Positions 42,619 to 50,997 of a DNA stretch of 64,000 bases are shown piece by piece. The stretch comes from Lentisphaerota bacterium (GTDB lineage Bacteria > Verrucomicrobiota > Kiritimatiellia > UBA8416 > JAIOPI01): positions 284,671 through 348,670 of the forward strand of contig JAIOPI010000021.1 of NCBI GenBank assembly GCA_021413965.1. The letters run 5' to 3'. Both the position numbers and the translations under genes were made by a program. The notes below the pieces were generated by a model. That model saw only the letters and a list, made by a program, of their open reading frames with translations, did not search any database and was not told the origin of the DNA. Numbering within the stretch: the stretch's first letter is position 1; the number at the start of each line of letters is the position of its first letter.

Positions 42619-43233
42619 ATGAAATACGCAAGATGGATGGTTGTGGTGCTGATCGGGGTGGGGCTGCGGGCGCAGGCCATTCCCGTCGAATGGCGGATCG
42701 CCGACGGAGGAAACGGACACTACTACGAGTATGTCCCCGATCTTCGGCCGTGGTCGGACGCAGCGACGGCGGCGGATGGCGCTGGCTACGGAGGTGCTGA
42801 CGGTCATCTTGTGACCATTACCAGCGCCGCGGAGAATGACTTCCTGAGCGACTACCTCTTGAACCTGAGCGGGGCGGGTCGGGAGATCTGGATCGGGTTG
42901 ACCGACAGCGAGACTTACGGAGGGACGGAGTCCAGTGGTCAGCCCAATCCCGCGGTTGACGGCTGGGTCTGGGTGACCGGCGAGCCGGTTGCATTCACGT
43001 TCTGGCATTCGGGGCAGCCCGACGACTGGGCCGGGGGAGAGGATTTCGGGCTCATCGACACAGCCTATGGGAACACCCGATGGAATGACGGCAAGGACTA
43101 CTGGACCTGTCCGTACGTGGTCGAGTACGAAAGCCCTTCGGCCGTGCCGGATCGGGGGAGCGCGGCGGGACTGCTGGGCCTGGGCATCGCCGTGCTGGCG
43201 GCAGCGAAGCGACGGCAAGGTCTGGCCTGCTGA
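42619..43233 (+). CDS. C-type lectin-like protein with VPDRG sorting tail
   Basis: The 204-residue protein has a signal peptide ending at about residue 20 and a C-type-lectin-like core (VTITSAAENDFLSDYLL, REIWIGLTDSETYGG, FTFWHSGQPDDWAGGEDFG, TRWNDGKDYWTCPYVVEYE). A PEP-CTERM-like tail follows: VPDRGSAAGLLGLGI, then KRR. Such tails direct sorting to the outer surface. The VPDxG form is seen in Verrucomicrobia. ATG 42619 follows CGGAGGA. Confidence 0.88.
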   Translation: MKYARWMVVVLIGVGLRAQAIPVEWRIADGGNGHYYEYVPDLRPWSDAATAADGAGYGGADGHLVTITSAAENDFLSDYLLNLSGAGREIWIGLTDSETYGGTESSGQPNPAVDGWVWVTGEPVAFTFWHSGQPDDWAGGEDFGLIDTAYGNTRWNDGKDYWTCPYVVEYESPSAVPDRGSAAGLLGLGIAVLAAAKRRQGLAC

Positions 43234-43316
43234 GGGCGTCTGGCGGCCCGTCTGGAAGACCACCCTTTTTGGGGCAAGCGGCAGGGGTGCCGCGACGTCC
43301 CGCCGAACAAGTGGGC

Positions 43317-43538
43317 ATGCGCGTCATCAGCCTCACCAACAGCCGCCCAGCCAGGATCGGCCGCCGCCTCATGGTTGACTGGGGCGATGGCCGCGGCGCC
43401 GTGCCCGAGGGGATCCCCGACGAGGTCGCGGATGGCGAAGTGGCCCGCGTCCTCCAGGAGAAGGCAGGCAAGCGGATCAGGGGGTGGCAGGCTGTAGAGG
43501 AGCGGGAGATCGAGCCGCGCCCACGGTCAGCGCTTTGA
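43317..43538 (+). CDS. Small hypothetical protein
   Basis: The 73-residue protein begins MRVISLTNSRPARIGRRLMV, then VDWGDGRGAV and AGKRIRGWQAVEE. No domain is known to me. A GTG at 43311 is an alternative start. There is no obvious ribosome site, so coding status is moderate. It ends 60 bases before the next gene. Confidence 0.5.
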   Translation: MRVISLTNSRPARIGRRLMVDWGDGRGAVPEGIPDEVADGEVARVLQEKAGKRIRGWQAVEEREIEPRPRSAL

Positions 43539-43601
43539 TGCCCGGCGAATCACCGCCGTCGAATCCGAGGGACGATCACGAGCGCCGGGGCTCCCGCTGT
43601 T

Positions 43602-44012
43602 ATGATGCTCACTTGCAAACCGAATCCGCGTATTGCAGACTGCTTCCAAGAGGACAAGACGGCATTCCGGATGACCATGGCCACACCAAACGGCAAGACA
43701 CGACTCACCATAGTCGAGCTGTCCAACCGTGCAGGCCTAGTCTTCCGATCATTGTGTGAAGAGGCCGGAATCCGTCCGGGTTCCGATGTCCATCATGCCC
43801 TTGCAAGCGGTCACGACATTGCCATCACTCTTCTCGAAACGTCCACGGGTATCCCCTTCGGAACGTTGACTCCCATATCGGCCAAGGAAATTGCGGAGTA
43901 CTTCATCCACGAGGCGGTCCGCACCGAGCCGGTTCACCGCGAGATTGCCATCTACTACCGCGCCTGGGCACTAGTGATCACTGAGGTCTACTTGCAGCGG
44001 ACAGAGCTGTAA
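43602..44012 (+). CDS. Hypothetical protein before the defence operon
   Basis: The 136-residue frame may start later, at a methionine around 43671 that begins MTMATPNGKTR, giving 113 residues. Visible text includes ELSNRAGLVFRSLCEEAGIR and AEYFIHEAVRTEPVHREIAI. No domain is recognised. It is on the same strand as the defence genes but separated by about 150 bases, so membership is uncertain. Confidence 0.55.
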   Translation: MMLTCKPNPRIADCFQEDKTAFRMTMATPNGKTRLTIVELSNRAGLVFRSLCEEAGIRPGSDVHHALASGHDIAITLLETSTGIPFGTLTPISAKEIAEYFIHEAVRTEPVHREIAIYYRAWALVITEVYLQRTEL

Positions 44013-44042
44013 CGCACGGCAAGCACGAGTATGACGGAAGGT

Positions 44043-44064
44043 GTCTTCGACATGCTTCGAAGAC
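44043..44064. other. Short hairpin before the defence operon
   Basis: GTCTTCG at 44043-44049 pairs perfectly with CGAAGAC at 44058-44064 around an eight-base loop. No thymine run follows, so an intrinsic terminator is doubtful; an operator for the HTH gene that starts 99 bases later is another possibility. Confidence 0.3.
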
Positions 44065-44162
44065 TCCACTGATGGCAGACGCATGTGCTGCCTCCAGAAT
44101 CGCAAATCAGGGCTGCCTCATTCCCCTTGCGGCGAATCCAGGGCAGTGCTATATGCCATTCG

Positions 44163-44561
44163 ATGTCTAGCCGCTGCAAGTCCAAGGCAACAACGCCGCA
44201 AACTGAAGCGTCTCTCGGTGCGTGGCTCCGATCGCTCCGTTGCAAGCGCAGACTCCCGCTTCGCTCCGTAGCAGCCGTCGCCGACATGGACACCGCCCAC
44301 CTGAGCAAGATCGAGCTGGGCCAGCGTCTTCCCACTGAGGCACAGAGTAGGGCTCTCGCCTCGTTCTTCCGTCTGCCACCCGAGGACCTGGAGGCAAAGC
44401 GTATTGCAGAGCGCTTCTGGAAGGAACACGAAGGCAATCCCGTCGCCACCAAGGCCGTCAGTCTTCTTCGCGCTCGCACGCTTACGAACATCCGCAGTCA
44501 GGAATCTCGCCACCGCACAAAACGACGGGCAACGGCCGGGAGTGGAGACGCAATTCAATGA
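44163..44561 (+). CDS. XRE-family regulator of the defence operon
   Basis: The 132-residue protein has a Cro/C1-type HTH, LGAWLRSLRCKRRLPLRSVA, then VADMDTAHLSKIELGQR and a basic C-terminus. It overlaps the DUF499 start by four bases (ATGA), so it is first in a 14 kb operon and probably autoregulates it. ATG 44163 (MSSRCKSKATTP) is chosen by alignment with the HTH; an upstream ATG at 44085 is possible. Confidence 0.85.
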   Translation: MSSRCKSKATTPQTEASLGAWLRSLRCKRRLPLRSVAAVADMDTAHLSKIELGQRLPTEAQSRALASFFRLPPEDLEAKRIAERFWKEHEGNPVATKAVSLLRARTLTNIRSQESRHRTKRRATAGSGDAIQ

Positions 44562-47518
44562 AGACAACAAAGGCATCCAAAGGAGTACTCGTCGCCTGCA
44601 AGCCGCGCAAGGAGGTCCTCGAAGGGGAACTTGACGACGCCATTTTCGCCGCCGACTTCGGCCAACTCGTAGACGGCTCCGGTTCAGCGCCGAAGGTCTA
44701 CGGCCATGCCGAGACCTTCTTCCGCAACACGGAGCCGACTCCCGATCTCAAGGCCGTCTGCACCGCCGTCTTCAAGGCGCTTGCCGACAAGAAGGAAGCC
44801 GGCCAGTTGATCCGTCTCAGCACCGGCTTCGGCGGCGGCAAGACCCACACCCTCATGGCGCTCTGGCACCTCGCGCAGAACATCGGCAAACTCACACTCG
44901 GCACCGAACTCCTTCCCGCAGCCGGCCGCCCCAAGTCCGTCACCCTTGTCGCCATCGACGCAGCCAAAGGCGGAATCCCCATCTTTGGAACGCACGGCGC
45001 AACGAAGACCCACAGCCTCCAGGGCGAACTCGCGTTCAAGCTAGGCGGCGCTGCCGCCCTCAAGACCCTCGGCCCCGCCGACCATCACGAGGCATCGCCT
45101 GACGAAGCGTTCATCACGAAACTTCTCGGAGACGAGCCCGTCCTGATCCTTCTGGACGAACTCGTCATCTACATGGCGGGTCTCTCCGCCACCGGCCAAG
45201 GCAACTTCATGAGTTTCCTCGGCAAACTCATCTCCACAATATCGAAGCGCAAACAGGCTGTCCTGGTCATCACCGATCCCGGCCAGCAAGCAGCCTATGC
45301 CGGCATCTCCGCACAACTCGCCGCCGCCATCGGCGCGGCTTCCGTCAAACTGGAAGACATCCTCGGCCGGAAGATGACCGACTTCGACCCCGTCGGCAAA
45401 CAGGCCGCCCGTGTTATCGCACGCCGCCTTTTCGACAAGATTGATCCCGCCGCCGCGGCCCAGGCGTCGGCCAACTACCACCAACTCTATGAACGTGTCC
45501 GCGAAGCCCACCCCGAACTGCTCCCAGCCACCGCCCTCAGCGCCGACTACGCCCGCCGCATCCAGGAATGCTACCCCTTCCACCCACGCCTTATCGACAC
45601 CGCCAAGGAACGACTCGGCCCTCTCCCCGAGTTCCAGCGCAGCCGTGGCGTGCTACGACTCTTCGCCCGCATCATTCGGGAAGTCTGGAACAGCCAACGC
45701 GAGATCGAACTCGTCACCGCCGGGGAAATCAACTGGGGCAGCCCCGACATTCGCGGCGACCTTCTTCAACGTCTACGCCGGGAGTCTTTCGAGGCCGCTG
45801 TCAGTGCGGACATCGAAGGCCATGCTCTCGACCTCGACGACCGCAAGCCAAGCGGCCTGCACTACCGTGTCGCCTCTGCTTTGCTCCTTGAGAGTCTACC
45901 GCGCAACGAGCACAGCGGGCTTGACCCGGCTGAACTCACCCTCGCCGTCCTTCGCACCGAGGAGTCCGGCGAAGAACCTGCCCAGGCCCTCGACCGCCTG
46001 GTGGGAGCCTGCTGGCACACATACCCGCTCGCCGGCCACAAGGGCTGGCAGTTCCGATTCGAGCCCAACGTCATCAAGCAGATTGAACAGCGAGCCGCCA
46101 CAGTGGACCAGGACGAGGCCCGCGACCGTGTCTTTGCCGAGGCCCAGAGCTACTTCGCCGGCCCGCTCTTCTCCCTTGCCAGTTGGCCCGAGAAGGCTCG
46201 CGACGTGCAGAAACACCCCTCGCTGCAGCTCGCCTTGTGTTCCACCGTGGAGATTGCGGACAGCGTCTGCCAGTACGAAGACGACACCGACCCCGCGGCT
46301 CCCACACCCCGCCGCTTCCGCAACGCCATCGTGGCCATCGCACCGAATCCCGACGCTTTCCAAAACGCCCTGGAACGCGCCAAACGTATGATCGCCGCCG
46401 AGCAAATCAAGAAGGATGCCCGCCATGGCGACAGCGGGGCCCTCGTTCGCGAACAGCTAGCACGCCTTGAACCCGCCCTCACCCGCGAGTTCAAACTTCA
46501 GACATGCCATGCCTTCGACACCGTCGTCCGTGCCGACGGCGTCGCCGGCCGCTTCGAGGAGAAATACCAAGTCTCCGACGAAGACATACTCAGTAAGCCT
46601 CAGGGCCAGCGATGCCTGCGCTCGTTCCTTGAAGACAAGGAGATGCTCTACAAGGCGGGCCAGACCCTCGACCCCGACCGCTTCCTCAAAATCGTCCTCA
46701 GCGGCACCACGCCCATCCCCGACCAGCCCGACGTGTACCGCCTGAGTGATGTTAACGAACGATTCCTTTCCGCTCCCGGTCTCCGCCTCGTGCCTGACGC
46801 CTCCATCGTCAAGCAGACCGTACTCAAGGCCGTCGGGCAGGGCAAGGCCGTCGTTCGCAACGCCGACGGCGCAGCCTACGACAAGACCGGTGCCGTGACC
46901 GGAGTTCTTGGCCAACGCCACCGCATCGAAGGCGAAACTCCCAGTCTTGCCCTTCATGATGACGAACTCGTCACCCGTGCCGACAGCGCCGCCGCCAAAG
47001 ACTGGCTCATGGTGGACGCCGCCAAAGACCCGAACAAGGTCAAGGAGCCAGGCCCGCAACCCTACCCACCTCCGGCGGAACCAGTGACCGTCATTGCCAC
47101 AACTTGGCCGGACATTATCAAGCACGCCGAGACCCGGCCGTTACTGATCCTGGATCTCAACGCAGGCACCCCGAGCGTCGCGGATACCCTCGCCGACATC
47201 GCCCTGCCGCTGGGAGCCAACGAACTCTCGCTTGAAGTCACCGTCAGCGGGGAACTCAAGACAGGCGGCACGGCCAGCTTTGAGGTCCGAGGAGTCAAGC
47301 AGAATAGCCCTGTCAAACCCCTGGATACGGCCCGAACGCTCTTCAACGCCATGCAGGAAGGCATGGTCTATGGTGCCCAACTCCGCCTCAAGTACAAGGA
47401 CACAGGCCGCTCCGGCATGAAAGCCCAACTCGAAGCCGCCGCCGACAAGGCTGGCGACGACGTGGGCCCCTCCGCCACCTTCGGGAAACCGGACGCCAAG
47501 GCAGGGGGCAGGAAATGA
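44558..47518 (+). CDS. DUF499-family AAA-like ATPase
   Basis: The 986-residue protein has the DUF499 core: LIRLSTGFGGGKTHTLMALW with Walker A at 91-98 and VLILLDELVIYMAG with Walker B at 195-201, followed by GNFMSFLGKLISTISKRKQA and FHPRLIDTAKERLGPLPEFQ. The long C-terminal half is unassigned. DUF499 ATPases co-occur with DUF1156 methyltransferases and helicases in anti-phage islands. It overlaps the neighbour genes by four bases on each side. Confidence 0.93.
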   Translation: MKTTKASKGVLVACKPRKEVLEGELDDAIFAADFGQLVDGSGSAPKVYGHAETFFRNTEPTPDLKAVCTAVFKALADKKEAGQLIRLSTGFGGGKTHTLMALWHLAQNIGKLTLGTELLPAAGRPKSVTLVAIDAAKGGIPIFGTHGATKTHSLQGELAFKLGGAAALKTLGPADHHEASPDEAFITKLLGDEPVLILLDELVIYMAGLSATGQGNFMSFLGKLISTISKRKQAVLVITDPGQQAAYAGISAQLAAAIGAASVKLEDILGRKMTDFDPVGKQAARVIARRLFDKIDPAAAAQASANYHQLYERVREAHPELLPATALSADYARRIQECYPFHPRLIDTAKERLGPLPEFQRSRGVLRLFARIIREVWNSQREIELVTAGEINWGSPDIRGDLLQRLRRESFEAAVSADIEGHALDLDDRKPSGLHYRVASALLLESLPRNEHSGLDPAELTLAVLRTEESGEEPAQALDRLVGACWHTYPLAGHKGWQFRFEPNVIKQIEQRAATVDQDEARDRVFAEAQSYFAGPLFSLASWPEKARDVQKHPSLQLALCSTVEIADSVCQYEDDTDPAAPTPRRFRNAIVAIAPNPDAFQNALERAKRMIAAEQIKKDARHGDSGALVREQLARLEPALTREFKLQTCHAFDTVVRADGVAGRFEEKYQVSDEDILSKPQGQRCLRSFLEDKEMLYKAGQTLDPDRFLKIVLSGTTPIPDQPDVYRLSDVNERFLSAPGLRLVPDASIVKQTVLKAVGQGKAVVRNADGAAYDKTGAVTGVLGQRHRIEGETPSLALHDDELVTRADSAAAKDWLMVDAAKDPNKVKEPGPQPYPPPAEPVTVIATTWPDIIKHAETRPLLILDLNAGTPSVADTLADIALPLGANELSLEVTVSGELKTGGTASFEVRGVKQNSPVKPLDTARTLFNAMQEGMVYGAQLRLKYKDTGRSGMKAQLEAAADKAGDDVGPSATFGKPDAKAGGRK

Positions 47519-47937
47519 CCGTCCGCGATGCCTCCTTCGCCCTCCGTATCGTCAAGCGCAAGGCAGGGACTGCCGCCATTATCTACCGTCGTTCCCTCAA
47601 GACAACCGGCGAGGAGCGGCTCGCCCGTGTCGCCGCCATCGGACCATTGGCCTTCTCCGCCGGCGCATCCCTCCTTCGCTCCTCCGTTCATGGTGCGAAT
47701 GTCACCAGGTTCGCCCCCGGGCCATTCTACCCGCTTGAGCAGGACTTCGGCGCCCGAGTCGCATGCTATGCCCTGGTCACCAGCGGCCTTCGAAACGCGA
47801 CCGCCATGCACAACGCCGCTGACTCCATGAAACGCGCAGACGCCACCGAGGCCGCCTGGTGGCTCGGCCTCATGTCAGGGAGCCGCCGCGTCCGCGCCAT
47901 CCGCGCCCTGCGTATTCTCGTGGAAGCCGTTCAGTAG
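47515..47937 (+). CDS. Small protein of the defence operon
   Basis: The 140-residue protein reads RDASFALRIVKRKAGTAAI and ERLARVAAIGPLAFSAGASL and ends with a helix-rich WWLGLMSGSRRVRAIRALR. No domain is recognised. It overlaps the DUF499 stop by ATGA. Similar small proteins are found beside DUF499 genes in my recollection, but I cannot name a family with certainty. Confidence 0.75.
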   Translation: MTVRDASFALRIVKRKAGTAAIIYRRSLKTTGEERLARVAAIGPLAFSAGASLLRSSVHGANVTRFAPGPFYPLEQDFGARVACYALVTSGLRNATAMHNAADSMKRADATEAAWWLGLMSGSRRVRAIRALRILVEAVQ

Positions 47938-47943
47938 AAACCC

Positions 47944-48492
47944 GTGGCTGATACCATCTCCAAAGCGCATCGCAGTTGGGTGATGAGCCGGATCCGTGGG
48001 TCCGGCACAAAGCCGGAACTCATGGTGCGCAGTCTCCTCCACCGTGCAGGTTATAGGTTCTCGCTGGAGGGGAGGGCTCTGCCAGGCCGGCCCGACATCC
48101 TGCTGCCACGATACCGGACCGCCGTGTTGGTACACGGCTGCTTCTTTCACGGCCACAGCGGCAGCCATTGCCGGATCGCCAAACTCCCGAAGAGCAACAC
48201 CGCGTTCTGGAGGCGGAAGATCGCTGGGAACATCGAGCGGGATCAGAGGGTCTGCCGCCAACTCCGGCACCTGGGCTGGCAAGTGGCGGTGGTCTGGGAG
48301 TGCCAAGTCATGGCTGACCCAAAGAAGGTCCTCATGCATTTGGCCAAACACCTCGAGCGCGCAGGCGGTAGACCGGCAAGCCTGACCTGTCCCGACGTCC
48401 AACGAAAGACTCTCCTGAAAGTCGCCACGACCCGCCTCCATAGTGAATTGGACAGGACGCCACGCGCCGCCGTCGCGGGAGGGAAGTCATGA
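47944..48492 (+). CDS. vsr: Vsr-type DNA mismatch endonuclease
   Basis: The 182-residue protein starts at GTG 47944 and holds the Vsr fold: SWVMSRIRGSGTKPELMVRS, GRALPGRPDILLPRYRTAV, VHGCFFHGHSGSHCRIAKLP and FWRRKIAGNIERDQRVCRQL. Vsr nicks at T:G mismatches from deaminated 5-methylcytosine. The catalytic aspartate (GRPDI) and histidines are present. The paired C5 methyltransferase is 1.4 kb downstream in the same operon. Confidence 0.95.
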   Translation: MADTISKAHRSWVMSRIRGSGTKPELMVRSLLHRAGYRFSLEGRALPGRPDILLPRYRTAVLVHGCFFHGHSGSHCRIAKLPKSNTAFWRRKIAGNIERDQRVCRQLRHLGWQVAVVWECQVMADPKKVLMHLAKHLERAGGRPASLTCPDVQRKTLLKVATTRLHSELDRTPRAAVAGGKS

Positions 48493-49916
48493 GCGGCCGC
48501 CTGCGCAGCCCACGGTTGCCTCAACAACTATCCAAGCCGTCTACATTGGTCAGGTCCTGGTCCGTTGAGCATCCGCGTTTCTACGGTCTGCCCACCTCCG
48601 AGGCCTTCGTCGAGCGACTGTTCGGCGTAGAGGCTGCACTTCAGACAGGCGCAAGGGAGGAGTTGGATCCTCGGCTCTGTCGGGTCCTCGCAGCTTTCCA
48701 TGGCCCAAAGGGGGCCAAGGTTCCCTTGGTGGCGACCACCGTTGCCGGTTGCGTCCGCCCAGCGTTCGTCGCTCTCAACCCGTCGCTATTGCCCGGCGGC
48801 AACGCCTGTTATGGCGGCGGCTGCTACCTTTATCACGCCAGGGCCGTCCCTGCGAAAAAGGCGGCGGATTTCAGAGTCCGTGCACACAAGACCCCTCGTG
48901 AGGCGCTGCTCGGTGCCGCACGCTTGTCCCGGCACTACGGCCTGTCCATCCGTGACAACCAGACCTCTGACGGCTCCCACTCCATGGCCCTTCTGCTGCC
49001 AGGCGAGAGCATCTCCCAACTCCACAACAACCTTTCCTGGTTGGCTGAGGCCGGTTTTGCCGATGTCCCATACCTTTGCTTCTCGTCCGCCTACGTCACG
49101 GTCCAGGACAAACAACTCCAGGCTCTCAGCTCTTTTCCCCAGCTCACCGTCCATGTCACGGTTTCCGGTTGGCACTCCCACGCTGAGAATCTCCTGCGCC
49201 TGGCCGAGTTCGAGCGCTACCGTTCGCACCTGCGCCATACCTGCCTCCGCATCGTTAATCGGCAGGACTGGGCAGTTGCAGGTACCGCGACACCAGAGGG
49301 CGCCGAAGCCGCCGCGCAGTGTGAGGAGTGGCTATTGGCCGAGATCGTGCGCAGGGGACTCTCGCCCTATGTCATCCGGACTCCCTTTCACTCCGTCCAC
49401 CCATTCCCCGGCAGCTCACCCGGTTCGCTCGGGTCTCGCCACATGGCCGGGACATCCTACAGCAAAGCCTGGGGGCGGCTCACCACCGCGGGCGCTCGCG
49501 AGTGCTGCACGACCGGCAAGTGCAAGACCTGCCCCACCGCCTGCGGCACCGGTGCGCACCGAACAACCACACGTCAGCCTATCGTTGCCGCACGGGCCTT
49601 GGAGGTCATGTACCACTTCGAGGAACGTCGCCAACTCGAGGCTGGAACCAACCCGTTGGCCGTCTACACCTCCCGCATGCTTGCCAGGAAAAGCGCCGAG
49701 GCGTATGCCGATGCCGGGGCCCTCGCTGATTCCAATCGCATGCAGAGGCTCCACGACATGCGGGACCGTGAGGCCGCCAAGGCGGATCTATCGCCTTTGC
49801 AGCGCCGGCGCCTTGCCAACGATTCCCACGCGCTTGTGGTCGATGGAATGGACCGTCATGGTCTCTGGCGCGGCGCCGTTCCCGGGCATGAAATCGCGAT
49901 CAAAGGGCATCTCTAG
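48489..49916 (+). CDS. Cysteine-rich 475-residue protein of unknown function
   Basis: The protein overlaps the Vsr stop by four bases. Cysteines cluster at residues 107 and 112 (GNACYGGGCYLYHA) and 339, 340, 345, 348 and 352 (ECCTTGKCKTCPTACG). The middle part alternates strands and helices (SISQLHNNLSWLAEAGFADV, LTVHVTVSGWHSHAENLLRL), somewhat like a TIM barrel of radical-SAM proteins, but no CxxxCxxC motif is present. It may bind iron-sulfur or zinc. No family is recognised; placement inside the operon suggests a core defence component. Confidence 0.75.
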   Translation: MSGRLRSPRLPQQLSKPSTLVRSWSVEHPRFYGLPTSEAFVERLFGVEAALQTGAREELDPRLCRVLAAFHGPKGAKVPLVATTVAGCVRPAFVALNPSLLPGGNACYGGGCYLYHARAVPAKKAADFRVRAHKTPREALLGAARLSRHYGLSIRDNQTSDGSHSMALLLPGESISQLHNNLSWLAEAGFADVPYLCFSSAYVTVQDKQLQALSSFPQLTVHVTVSGWHSHAENLLRLAEFERYRSHLRHTCLRIVNRQDWAVAGTATPEGAEAAAQCEEWLLAEIVRRGLSPYVIRTPFHSVHPFPGSSPGSLGSRHMAGTSYSKAWGRLTTAGARECCTTGKCKTCPTACGTGAHRTTTRQPIVAARALEVMYHFEERRQLEAGTNPLAVYTSRMLARKSAEAYADAGALADSNRMQRLHDMRDREAAKADLSPLQRRRLANDSHALVVDGMDRHGLWRGAVPGHEIAIKGHL

Positions 49917-49923
49917 CCTTCGC

Positions 49924-50997
49924 ATGAAATCCAAAGGGCTTAACATTGTGTCGCTCTTTACCGGAGCCGGCGGGCTGGAAATCGCCGCTTGCTCAACAGG
50001 GAAGGTGCGCCGCATCGTCTCCACGGATTCCAACGCGGTATTCCTGTCCACCACCGAACACAACATGCCTATCCACTTCCCGAAGGTCGAGCACCGCTCC
50101 CTCGTGGCCGATGTGCGCGAGCTGAAACCAAGCCAGCTAACTGACCTGATGGAGGGATCCATTGATGTGGTGATGGGTGGTCCACCATGCGACGATTTCG
50201 CACGATGGGGCCGTCAACACGGGATGACCGGCCGAAAAGGCCCGCTTATCTACGAGTTCAAACGTCTCACGAACGAGCTTAGCCCTGCCATATTCCTCTT
50301 CGAGAACGTGCCGAATCTGGTGCAGCAGTTCAGGCAGGATTTCAAACAGTACCTTGCAGAATGGACTTCAGACGGGTGGCATTGCCAGTGGAAGCTGCTG
50401 GATGCCCGTGATTATGGTGCACCAACGCTGCGGAAACGCGTCATTTTGATCGGGTGCCGAAGTGAAAAGGCGTTGGACCGCTTTCGTTTTCCCCCGGCGA
50501 CTCACGAAGATCGCTGTGAGGGCCTCCCTCTCTTCCAGTCTAATCTCCAACGTTTCGTGACAGTGGCCGACGTCTTCAGGGGATTGCCTGATGTGAACAC
50601 TTCGGAGTCGGTAGCGCTTGGATTGGCAAACCATGATGGCCGTAAGCATCGGCCTTCTACCATCGAGCACATCCGGTCTGTGCCGCCAGGCGTCCAGATC
50701 GGCAAGTCTCGAAGATATCGGCCACCTTGGGATGGACTCTGCTGGTCTCTGACAGCAGGTCTCGATGATAGCACAAAGTCCTATATCCATCCTCACTTCC
50801 ATCGTGAAATGTCTGTACGCGAATACGCCCGCATCCATTGCTTTCCAGACTCGTGGTTCTTTTGCGGCACGCTAAACAACGGCATCAAGCAAGTGGCTAA
50901 CTCAGTCCCCATACCTCTGGGCGCGGCTGTATGGCGGCAGATTCATGGCCTACTTGGCACGCGTATTGAACAAACCCATATTGTGAGGTCTATATGA
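49924..50997 (+). CDS. C5-cytosine DNA methyltransferase (Dcm-type)
   Basis: The 357-residue protein has the C5 motifs: I (IVSLFTGAGGLEIAAC), IV (GGPPCDDFARWGRQ with the catalytic Cys), VI (LFENVPNLVQQF), VIII (ARDYGAPTLRKRVILIG) and X (KQVANSVPIPLGAAV). It modifies a specific sequence in double-stranded DNA. The target-recognition region (about 190-290) is unassigned, so the target is unknown. ATG 49924 follows the previous stop by seven bases; the stop overlaps DUF1156 (ATGA). Confidence 0.95.
   Translation: MKSKGLNIVSLFTGAGGLEIAACSTGKVRRIVSTDSNAVFLSTTEHNMPIHFPKVEHRSLVADVRELKPSQLTDLMEGSIDVVMGGPPCDDFARWGRQHGMTGRKGPLIYEFKRLTNELSPAIFLFENVPNLVQQFRQDFKQYLAEWTSDGWHCQWKLLDARDYGAPTLRKRVILIGCRSEKALDRFRFPPATHEDRCEGLPLFQSNLQRFVTVADVFRGLPDVNTSESVALGLANHDGRKHRPSTIEHIRSVPPGVQIGKSRRYRPPWDGLCWSLTAGLDDSTKSYIHPHFHREMSVREYARIHCFPDSWFFCGTLNNGIKQVANSVPIPLGAAVWRQIHGLLGTRIEQTHIVRSI

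Noticed and set aside
44043..44064. Intrinsic terminator before the defence operon
   Set aside because: A perfect seven-base stem is present but no thymine run follows, so I list it only as a hairpin.
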